Positions 1 through 5,239 of a stretch of DNA of 5,239 nucleotides are shown piece by piece. The stretch is from Candidatus Gallimonas caecicola (GTDB lineage: Bacteria; Bacillota; Clostridia; Christensenellales; Borkfalkiaceae): the NCBI GenBank assembly GCA_904394195.1, contig CAJFNH010000097.1, positions 1 to 5,239 of the forward strand, read 5' to 3'. The position numbers and the translations under genes were made by a program. Under the pieces are notes generated by a model. It was not told where the DNA came from, ran no database searches, and worked only from the letters and a program-made list of their open reading frames with translations. Within the stretch, counting starts at the first letter, position 1, and each line of letters opens with the position of its first letter.

Positions 1-1
1 C

Positions 2-733
2 AGCGTCAAGACGGTGCAGGAAGTAGTCAATACGCTCGAGCTGACCTTTTTTGCCGCAAGCCCGCAATGGGACAACTATGCAAAGGTGTTTGATCGCATC
101 GATGTGTTCCGCGGCTTTCTCAACACGATGGGGGTCGAGCTCGGCAGCATCCCTGCGGCCGTGTTCATGTCCGGGCTCTCGGCGTTCGCCTTCTCCAAGA
201 TGGAGCTGCGCCACAGGAATGTGCATCTGATGGTGCAGTTGAGCGCGCTGATGATCCCCGGCGCCTGCACCATCCTGCCCATTTACCGGGCCTGGTACAG
301 TCTTGGCCTGACCAACACGCTCTGGCCGCTCATCATCCCCGATCTGTTCGGCGGCGTGTCCATGATGTTCTTTTTCGTGCAATTCCAGCGCGGCATCCCC
401 AACGCCATTTTCGACGCGGCAAAGGTGGACGGCGCGGGGTATTTCAGACAGTATGTGCTCATCATGATCCCCATGATGGGGCCTGCCATCGCGGCGCAGG
501 TCATCTTCTCCTTCGTGGGCAACTGGAACGACTTCTTCGGCCCTTCGCTGTACCTCACGATCGAGAGCTCCATGACGCTGCAGCTCATGCTCAAAGCGCT
601 CTCCGATGCCAGGGTGGATCTGCCCATCGCGTTCGCGGGCGCCGTGATCACCTGCATCCCGCTCTATATCATCTACATCATTTTCCAGAGATATTTCATC
701 GAAGGAATGGCGATCTCGGGCGTAAAGGGGTAA
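2..733 (+). CDS. Sugar ABC transporter permease, MalG/UgpE type (5' end missing)
   Basis: This is an inner-membrane subunit of a binding-protein-dependent carbohydrate importer. The reading frame is open to the left edge (243 codons visible). Family members are about 275-300 aa, so some 30-50 N-terminal residues with the first membrane helix lie outside the window; the GTG at 14 is an internal Val codon. Five hydrophobic segments can be read, at about residues 44-67, 76-99, 109-129, 159-179 and 207-229. The cytoplasmic EAA loop that contacts the ATPase is at about 138-162 (DAAKVDGAG, then IPMMGP), with Asp in place of the usual first Glu. The downstream GNWNDFF is also typical of the family. 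The gene stops 3 bp before a GH2 glycosidase, so the transporter probably imports the oligosaccharide that enzyme degrades. The partner permease and the binding protein are presumably upstream. No ATPase is seen; such importers often share one encoded elsewhere. Family assignment is firm, substrate unknown. Confidence 0.93.
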   Translation, partial: SVKTVQEVVNTLELTFFAASPQWDNYAKVFDRIDVFRGFLNTMGVELGSIPAAVFMSGLSAFAFSKMELRHRNVHLMVQLSALMIPGACTILPIYRAWYSLGLTNTLWPLIIPDLFGGVSMMFFFVQFQRGIPNAIFDAAKVDGAGYFRQYVLIMIPMMGPAIAAQVIFSFVGNWNDFFGPSLYLTIESSMTLQLMLKALSDARVDLPIAFAGAVITCIPLYIIYIIFQRYFIEGMAISGVKG

Positions 734-736
734 CAT

Positions 737-2515
737 ATGATCACACATGCAAAATGCTACCGGGAAGGGTATCCCCGCCCGCGCTTTGTGCGCGAGCGGT
801 GGGTGTGCCTGAACGGACAATGGAAGTTTGCCTTTGACGATCGCGACGAGGGCGAACGAAACAGGTGGTATGCGGGCGGAAAGCTGACAAAGGAGATCGC
901 GGTGCCCTTCGCCTATCAGACGCAGGCGAGCGGCATCGGCGACGACGCCCGCCACGACCACCTGTGGTATGAGCGCCGCTTCACCTATGCCCTTCCCCGC
1001 GGGAAGCGCCTCCTTCTGCACTTCGAGGGGGCGGACTACACCGCAAAGGTGTGGCTGAACGGGTGCATGCTCGGCACGCACACGGGCGGATATGCGCGCT
1101 TCACCTTTGACTGCACGCCCGCCCTGCGCAGGGGGGAGAACGTGCTCGTCGTCAAGTGCGACGACTCCCGTTCCGCCGCGCAACCGCGCGGAAAACAGCG
1201 CTGCACGCCGCAGAACGTCTCCTGTTTTTACACCGATACTTCGGGCATCTGGAAGACGGTCTGGCTGGAGGAAGTGGGGCAAAGCTATCTCTCCCGGGTG
1301 CTCACGACCTGTGAGTACGAGCGCCAGAGCGTGCTGTTCGAATACAACGTGCAGGGCTTTTGCGAGGGGCTCACCCTGGAGATAGAGGCAGAATACCAGG
1401 GGGAGCGCGCCGCTCTGTGCGAGACGGCGCTGCTTTGCGACCACGGCAAGATCCGCCTCGATCTGACGCTGACAAACCAGATGCTCAACCTGAAGCCGTG
1501 GAGCATTGGTCGCCCCGGTCAGCGCTTTGACCTGACTTACAGGCTCCGGCACAGGGGCATCGTGGTGGACGAGGTGCGCTCCTATACGGCGCTCGTCGAC
1601 TACCGCACGCGCGGCGACGGCATCGAGGTCAACTATCTGCCCGCTCCCTGTCTGCGCATGGTGCTTGCGCAGGGATACTATCCGGACAGCGGCATGACGC
1701 CCAAGAGCGATGAGGAGCTTTTGCGCGACGTGATGCTCATCAAACAGATGGGCTTCAACGGCGTGCGCATGCACCAGAAGATCGAGGACGAACGCTTTTA
1801 TTACTTCTGCGACATGGCGGGACTGTTCTGCTGGCTGGAGATGCCCGCTGTGTACGATTTTTCGCCCGAGAGCGTCAGCGCGCTCACGCGCGAGTGGACG
1901 GAGGTCGTGCTGCAATACAAGGGATACCTCTGCGTGATGGCGTACGTCCCCGTCAATGAGAGCTGGGGCGCGCTGCAGACGTCGGAGAACGGGCAGATGC
2001 AGCAGCTCACGGCGGGGCTGTATTCGCTCACCAAGGCGCTCGACCCCACGCGGCTGGTCATTTCCAACGACGGCTGGGAGCACACGCAGAGCGATATTGT
2101 CACGCTGCACAACTATGCGCAGACGGGGCGCGAACTGCGGCTTGCCTATGCGGACCTTCCCGCCTTCCTGCGCGGGGAACGGACGGGGGACACGCACACC
2201 CGCTCGCCCTTTGCAAAGGGGTGGGCGTACCGCGGTCAGCCCGTCGTCATCAGCGAATACGGCGGCATCGCCTGCCGCACGCAGGAGAGCGGCGGCTGGG
2301 GGTACGGCACCGCCGCTGCCGACGCGCAGGAACTGCTTGCGCGGCTGCGCGAGCTCACGCAGGCGATCGTCTCGCTCGACGGCTGCCGGGGGTACTGCTA
2401 TACGCAGTTCACCGACGTCATGCAGGAAAAGAACGGCCTGCTCACGGAGGACCGCCGTCCCAAGGCGGACATGGACGCCATCCGCGCCGTCAATTCGCTC
2501 GTGCGCGGGGAGTGA
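737..2515 (+). CDS. Glycoside hydrolase family 2 enzyme, cytoplasmic (beta-galactosidase/mannosidase-like)
   Basis: This 592-aa retaining exo-glycosidase has three GH2 domains. The jelly-roll sugar-binding domain spans about 15-180 (FVRERWVCLNGQW, LNG, HTGGY, YTDTSGIWKTVWLE). An Ig-like sandwich spans about 185-288 and a TIM barrel about 290-590. Visible active-site elements are R344 and H346 in GVRMH, the acid/base E408 in VNES, H458 in LHNY, and the nucleophile E507 in SEYGG. The motif DVMQEKNGLLTEDRRPK near 560-576 marks the end of the barrel. No signal peptide is present, so it should act in the cytoplasm on imported oligosaccharides. The ATG follows AAAGGGG with 6 bp between, and lies 3 bp after the permease stop, consistent with one operon. 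The Asn-x-Lys uronate clamp of beta-glucuronidases is not seen at its usual place (EKNG instead of NKKG), which argues against that activity. Beta-galactosidase, beta-mannosidase or arabinosidase-like specificity cannot be separated here. It lacks the extra C-terminal domains of LacZ. Confidence 0.94.
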   Translation: MITHAKCYREGYPRPRFVRERWVCLNGQWKFAFDDRDEGERNRWYAGGKLTKEIAVPFAYQTQASGIGDDARHDHLWYERRFTYALPRGKRLLLHFEGADYTAKVWLNGCMLGTHTGGYARFTFDCTPALRRGENVLVVKCDDSRSAAQPRGKQRCTPQNVSCFYTDTSGIWKTVWLEEVGQSYLSRVLTTCEYERQSVLFEYNVQGFCEGLTLEIEAEYQGERAALCETALLCDHGKIRLDLTLTNQMLNLKPWSIGRPGQRFDLTYRLRHRGIVVDEVRSYTALVDYRTRGDGIEVNYLPAPCLRMVLAQGYYPDSGMTPKSDEELLRDVMLIKQMGFNGVRMHQKIEDERFYYFCDMAGLFCWLEMPAVYDFSPESVSALTREWTEVVLQYKGYLCVMAYVPVNESWGALQTSENGQMQQLTAGLYSLTKALDPTRLVISNDGWEHTQSDIVTLHNYAQTGRELRLAYADLPAFLRGERTGDTHTRSPFAKGWAYRGQPVVISEYGGIACRTQESGGWGYGTAAADAQELLARLRELTQAIVSLDGCRGYCYTQFTDVMQEKNGLLTEDRRPKADMDAIRAVNSLVRGE

Positions 2516-2532
2516 CGGCGAACAAGAAAGCG

Positions 2533-2566
2533 GGGCGAAAAAAACATATATTTTTGTCTTTCGCCC
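2533..2566. repeat. Inverted repeat with AT-rich centre (possible operator or hairpin)
   Basis: The arms GGGCGAAA (2533-2540) and TTTCGCCC (2559-2566) are perfect 8-bp inverted repeats. Between them lies a near-palindrome, AAAAACATATATTTTT (2540-2555), which matches its own reverse complement at 14 of 16 positions. The inner centre is offset by 2 bp from the outer one, leaving a GTC(T) bulge on the right. The structure sits between the GH2 stop and the next gene, and its right arm covers the place where a -35 box would lie for the promoter at 2577-2587. No T-run follows the right arm, so it does not look like a standard intrinsic terminator on either strand. A repressor operator or an mRNA hairpin are both possible. 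The repeat is seen directly; its role is inferred. Confidence 0.5.
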
Positions 2567-2587
2567 GCCGCTCCGGTATGGTATAAT
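2559..2587 (+). promoter_or_regulatory. Extended -10 sigma-A-type promoter for the clan-A glycosidase and esterase genes
   Basis: TATAAT at 2582-2587 is a perfect -10 hexamer. It is preceded by TATG at 2577-2580 and one base, giving the full TRTGn extended -10 element common in Firmicutes. At a 17-bp spacing the -35 position (2559-2564, TTTCGC) matches the TTGACA consensus poorly, which is typical where the extended -10 does the work. Transcription would start near 2594, about 25 bp before the ATG at 2618. This could give a second, separately controlled transcript inside the operon. Occurrence in a short intergenic gap at the right distance from a gene supports it; it is otherwise untested. 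Confidence 0.65.
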
Positions 2588-2600
2588 CGATATGAGAAAA

Positions 2601-2610
2601 AGGGGAGGAG
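2601..2610 (+). promoter_or_regulatory. Strong ribosome binding site
   Basis: AGGGGAGGAG ends 7 bp before the ATG at 2618. It is a near-ideal Shine-Dalgarno sequence and the strongest in the window. It fixes the start of the clan-A glycosidase and suggests high translation. Confidence 0.85.
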
Positions 2611-2617
2611 AAAAAGG

Positions 2618-3724
2618 ATGAAACTTGCAAAGGGACAGTGGGACAGAGAGCGCGCATGGGCGTGGTATGACAAGCAGCCCTGGATCAGGGGATACAACGG
2701 GTATCCCTCCAACTGCGTCAACCGCATCGCCATGTGGCAGGCATATAAGCACGATGAGGTCATCAAACAGATCGAATATGAGTTTGACCTCGCAAAAAAG
2801 ACGGGTTTCAACGCCGTGCGCGCCATCATCCAGTTTGAGTGCTGGTACTATGAACATGACAGTTTCATGGCAAATCTGGAGGAGTACATCGCGCTCGCCG
2901 ACCGTTACGGCATCAAGGTGATGCTCACGCTCGGGAATGACTGCACCGTGCCCAAGGAGGTGTTCGTTCCCGTCAAATTCGGCGAACAGCCCGTGGACTG
3001 GGGGTACCACAGCGGCATCAGGCGCGGCCCGCACAACGGCGGACTGACCGGGCCGGGCTACTGCCTGCTCGACGAGCCGCAGTTCGAAAAGGAATACTAC
3101 AAGATGGTGGACGAGATCGCGGCGAAGTACTGCAAGGACGAGCGTTTGCAGATCTGGGACGTCTGGAACGAGCCGGGCAACGGCAGAAGGGACAATCTGA
3201 GCCTCAAGGCGATGGAGACCTTCTTTGAGATCATCCGCTCGCACGACCCCATCCAGCCGCTCACGGCGGACTGCTGGAGCTTTACGGATGAGCTCGTGCC
3301 CCGCCGCCCCATCGAATACCGCGCATGCGAACTCTCCGATATCATCACCTTCCACTACTATCATTCGTTTGAGAACATGGTGATCATCATCGAAAAGCTG
3401 CGCAAGGCGTACGGGCGGCCGCTCATCAACAACGAGTGGCTCAACCGCATTGCAGACAACAACGTCAAGGAGATCTTTCCGCTCTTTTATCTGGAGCGCA
3501 TCGGCTCCTATCACTGGGGGCTCATCCAGGGCTATTCGCAGACGTATGAGCCGTGGGGACATTACTATGCCGCCTACATGCAGGAGGGATCAACGCTCGA
3601 TCTCACCCGCTGGCAGCACGACTTGTACCGTTTCAACGGGATGCCTTACGACAAGAACGAGATCGCTACCATCAAGCGCTTCTGCGCGCTTGCCGATGCG
3701 CGCGATGCGGAGCGCTCAAAATGA
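2618..3724 (+). CDS. Clan-A (GH5-like) glycoside hydrolase, cytoplasmic, specificity unknown
   Basis: This 368-aa single-domain TIM-barrel enzyme resembles proteins often labelled cellulase-family or 1,4-beta-xylanase; that label is recalled, not checked. Clan-A landmarks occur in order: WIRGYN at strand 1 (22-27), R68 in GFNAVR at strand 2, the acid/base E185 in WDVWNEPGN at strand 4, H246 and Y248 in FHYYH at strand 6, the nucleophile E273 in LINNEWLNR at strand 7, and W300 at strand 8. Spacing between the two glutamates (88 residues) fits a retaining clan-A enzyme. The protein is rich in aromatic residues around the predicted cleft, for example WYYEH (76-80) and QTYEPWGHYY (308-317). It has no signal peptide, so it probably trims imported oligosaccharides together with the GH2 enzyme. 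It has its own promoter and strong ribosome binding site, and its stop overlaps the next start (ATGA). Fold and catalytic residues are well supported; substrate is not. Confidence 0.88.
   Translation: MKLAKGQWDRERAWAWYDKQPWIRGYNGYPSNCVNRIAMWQAYKHDEVIKQIEYEFDLAKKTGFNAVRAIIQFECWYYEHDSFMANLEEYIALADRYGIKVMLTLGNDCTVPKEVFVPVKFGEQPVDWGYHSGIRRGPHNGGLTGPGYCLLDEPQFEKEYYKMVDEIAAKYCKDERLQIWDVWNEPGNGRRDNLSLKAMETFFEIIRSHDPIQPLTADCWSFTDELVPRRPIEYRACELSDIITFHYYHSFENMVIIIEKLRKAYGRPLINNEWLNRIADNNVKEIFPLFYLERIGSYHWGLIQGYSQTYEPWGHYYAAYMQEGSTLDLTRWQHDLYRFNGMPYDKNEIATIKRFCALADARDAERSK
3709..3712 (+). promoter_or_regulatory. Ribosome binding site that decides the first esterase start
   Basis: GGAG lies inside the last codons of the glycosidase, 8 bp before the ATG at 3721. 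With the ATGA overlap and a signal peptide beginning exactly at this ATG, it supports 3721 over the in-frame ATG at 3553, which would add 56 residues encoded by DNA already used by the glycosidase in another frame. Confidence 0.75.
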
Positions 3725-4938
3725 GGGCGCGCGCCGTGCGGTGTGTTCTCGCCGCCCTGATGCTGGCAGTATCCCTGTTTTCATTTGTCTCATGCGCCGC
3801 AAAGGAGGGCCCTGTGGACAATACGACTGCATTGCCCGAGACGTCGCAGATCACAGATCTGACCGACGCAAGGTATGTCAACCTGTACGGCAGGAATTTC
3901 TATAACGAAAATCTGGAGGGCATGACCTTCGTCAACAGCGCGTCCGGCTTTGAAGTGCGCTTCAGCGGCACCATGCTGGAGATGCGCGTGCAGATCATCA
4001 CGACGGGCGCGGCGGGATACGACAAGTCCATGTTCTCCGTCTTTGTGGACGGGGAGACGGACAGCAACGCGAACGTCCTTACCATGGCAAAGACGGTGGG
4101 CGTGTTCGAGCGCTATGTGGTGGCGCAAGGACTGGCGGAAGGGGAGCATACGATCAGGGTGCTCAAGCGCACGCCCTCCAACCGCGAGCGCTGCATCGTG
4201 GGCAGCATTGCCACAGACGGCACCTTCCTTGCCGCGCCGCCCACGCCCGAGATCAGACTGGACGTGTACGGCGATTCCATCACCTGCGGCGAGGGCGTCA
4301 TGCGTGAAGTCACCTATGACGCGGCGACGGGCAGATATACGGACAGCGCCGTGTACACGGCGGACACGCAGAACGTGTTCCAATCCTATGCGGGCGCTGC
4401 GGCGCGCGAACTGGGCGCAGAGTTGCGTGTGTTCGGGCGGGGCGGCATCGCGCTCAAGTACAAGCGCCCGACGGATGACTTCTGCGTGCTGGACAACTAC
4501 AGGAGCATGGCGGTCGATTTGAGCGTGGAGCGCGGCGAGTGCCCCGAATACGACTACAATTCCTGGAAACCCTCCGCCGTCGTTATCTATCTGGGCACCA
4601 ACGACTACAACATCGGGCGCGCCTATCCGCAGGTGGGCTATTCGGACAGCGGCATGGCGTATGCCGTGGTGCAGTTCGTCAACGAGGTCGTCGGTCCCTA
4701 TTACGGCAAGGATATGCCCGTCTTTCTGTGCTCGGGCATGATGGTGCCCGACTCCGGGCTGGACGCCTGCATGGAGGAGGCAAAGCGTATTCTTTGTGCG
4801 GAGTATCCCAATATCGTGACGGTGGAGTTTGAGGCGGGCATCACGGCGCCCGGCGGTCATCCCGTGGTGGAAGAGAGCGACAGGGCGGGCAAACAGCTTG
4901 CCGCCGCCATCAGAGCGGTGCTGGAAAACTTTTCCTGA
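3721..4938 (+). CDS. Surface lipoprotein: CE2-like SGNH acyl (acetyl) esterase
   Basis: This 405-aa protein starts with a basic, then hydrophobic signal (residues 1-24) and a lipobox-like SFVSC, so C25 is probably lipid-anchored on the outer face of the membrane; Phe at -3 is atypical. A short Thr/Ser linker follows. A beta-sandwich domain spans about 48-172 (YVNLYGR, ASGFEVRF, FSVFVDG, GEHTIRVLKR). An SGNH hydrolase domain spans about 178-402, with the nucleophile S186 in YGDSITCGEG, block II glycine in FGRGGIA (238-244), block III LGTNDYN (N294), and H380 in PGGHPV. This two-domain plan and the GDSIT motif match carbohydrate esterase family 2, which removes acetyl groups from xylan, mannan or other glycans. 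The usual DxxH aspartate is not obvious before H380; some CE2 enzymes are known to work with a Ser-His dyad. Its start overlaps the glycosidase stop by 4 bp, indicating translational coupling. Exact acyl substrate is unknown. Confidence 0.9.
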   Translation: MRARAVRCVLAALMLAVSLFSFVSCAAKEGPVDNTTALPETSQITDLTDARYVNLYGRNFYNENLEGMTFVNSASGFEVRFSGTMLEMRVQIITTGAAGYDKSMFSVFVDGETDSNANVLTMAKTVGVFERYVVAQGLAEGEHTIRVLKRTPSNRERCIVGSIATDGTFLAAPPTPEIRLDVYGDSITCGEGVMREVTYDAATGRYTDSAVYTADTQNVFQSYAGAAARELGAELRVFGRGGIALKYKRPTDDFCVLDNYRSMAVDLSVERGECPEYDYNSWKPSAVVIYLGTNDYNIGRAYPQVGYSDSGMAYAVVQFVNEVVGPYYGKDMPVFLCSGMMVPDSGLDACMEEAKRILCAEYPNIVTVEFEAGITAPGGHPVVEESDRAGKQLAAAIRAVLENFS

Positions 4939-4948
4939 CAGAGTGAAA

Positions 4949-4954
4949 GAGGGG
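4949..4954 (+). promoter_or_regulatory. Ribosome binding site for the second esterase gene
   Basis: GAGGGG lies 9 bp before a GTG at 4964. The ATG at 4962 cannot be the start because it is followed directly by TGA. The signal peptide begins at the GTG, so the site and frame agree. Confidence 0.75.
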
Positions 4955-4963
4955 ACGCGGAAT

Positions 4964-5239
4964 GTGAAAGGGAGATATCGGGCGGCGGCGCTGCTCGCCG
5001 CGGCGGTGATGACGATGGGACTGGGAGCATGCGCGCCTAAGGAGCAGACGCCCGCCGGACCCGTGACGCAGATCGCCTGCACGGAGGCGGACGCACAATA
5101 TGTGAACTTGTACGGCCGCTCCTATGCCTATGAGGAGGGAACGGCGTTCCCCAACGCCGCCTCCGGGTTTGAAGTGCGCTTTTACGGCACGACGCTGACG
5201 GCGCAGTTGAGCGCGTTCGGGCAGTGGGACGCCGACCTC
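4964..5239 (+). CDS. Second CE2-like lipoprotein, paralogue of the preceding gene (3' end missing)
   Basis: The frame starts with GTG and stays open to the right edge, giving 92 codons. The N-terminus MKGRYR, a hydrophobic stretch (7-20) and the lipobox LGAC (C23) form a textbook lipoprotein signal. After a short linker, residues 44-82 align with residues 50-90 of the upstream esterase: YVNLYGR and ASGFEVRF are identical, and a 2-residue gap lies between them. The visible part therefore covers the anchor and the start of the beta-sandwich domain. The SGNH catalytic domain, if present, lies beyond the window, so activity is assumed from the paralogue. The gene starts 25 bp after the upstream stop with no terminator between, so it is probably co-transcribed. 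DNA similarity between the copies is low outside the motifs, pointing to an old duplication, not a recent one. Confidence 0.85.
   Translation, partial: MKGRYRAAALLAAAVMTMGLGACAPKEQTPAGPVTQIACTEADAQYVNLYGRSYAYEEGTAFPNAASGFEVRFYGTTLTAQLSAFGQWDADL

Noticed and set aside
14..16. GTG at 14 as the start of the permease
   Set aside because: The frame is open to the window edge and the residues before it (SVKT) fit the family's sequence upstream of this point. Starting here would drop the first membrane helix.
2533..2566. Intrinsic terminator after the GH2 gene
   Set aside because: The hairpin arms are present but the T-rich run is inside the loop, not after the stem, on both strands. Read-through from the transporter-GH2 transcript is therefore likely.
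1956..2621. Open frame on the + strand inside the GH2 gene (221 codons)
   Set aside because: It is an Arg-rich out-of-frame reading of the conserved GH2 barrel that happens to run through the intergenic gap. No ribosome binding site or domain supports it.
2592..2621. Nine-codon mini-frame (MRKRGGEKG) ending in an ATGA overlap with the glycosidase start
   Set aside because: Its ATG falls at or before the predicted transcription start and has no ribosome binding site. Its codons simply read through the Shine-Dalgarno sequence of the real gene. Leader-peptide control is possible but unsupported.
3553..3720. N-terminal extension of the first esterase to the ATG at 3553
   Set aside because: The extension overlaps conserved glycosidase sequence in another frame and would bury the signal peptide. 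The ATG at 3721 has a ribosome binding site and a proper signal sequence.
3790..5082. Long open frame on the minus strand (430 codons)
   Set aside because: It lies antisense to the CE2-like gene, which has a signal peptide and conserved catalytic motifs. The translation is Arg/His/Ala-rich with no recognisable domain and it crosses a gene boundary. It results from the high-GC codon bias of the real genes.

Overview
The window looks like part of a carbohydrate-utilisation operon from a GC-rich (about 60% by eye), low-oxygen Gram-positive bacterium, most likely a gut-type member of the Clostridia. This placement is an inference. It rests on strong purine-rich Shine-Dalgarno sequences (AGGGGAGGAG, GAGGGG), a perfect extended -10 promoter (TATGnTATAAT), two lipoprotein-type signal peptides, and the Firmicutes-like gene set of a binding-protein-dependent sugar permease with intracellular glycosidases. 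No 16S or other phylogenetic marker is present.

All five genes lie on the + strand and are tightly packed. (1) Bases 2-733 are the C-terminal part of a MalG/UgpE-type sugar ABC transporter permease that enters from the left edge. (2) Bases 737-2515 are a complete glycoside hydrolase family 2 enzyme of 592 aa with no signal peptide. (3) A 102-bp gap holds an AT-centred inverted repeat and an extended -10 promoter. (4) Bases 2618-3724 are a 368-aa clan-A (GH5-like) glycosidase, also without a signal peptide. (5) Bases 3721-4938 are a lipoprotein with a CE2-like two-domain SGNH esterase, overlapping the previous gene by ATGA. (6) Bases 4964 to the right edge are the start of a second lipoprotein paralogous to the first. 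It starts with GTG and is cut by the window end.

The likely division of labour is as follows. The surface-anchored esterases would remove acetyl or other acyl groups from a polysaccharide or its fragments outside the membrane. The ABC transporter would import the oligosaccharides. The GH2 and GH5-like enzymes would trim them in the cytoplasm. The substrate cannot be read from the sequence. An acetylated hemicellulose such as mannan or xylan is a reasonable guess from the CE2 plus GH2 plus clan-A combination.

I found no CRISPR array, RNA gene, insertion sequence or phage feature. Nothing shows an unambiguous new system. The most unusual points are the tandem, diverged CE2-like lipoproteins, the clan-A enzyme of unassigned specificity, and the inverted repeat overlapping the internal promoter.
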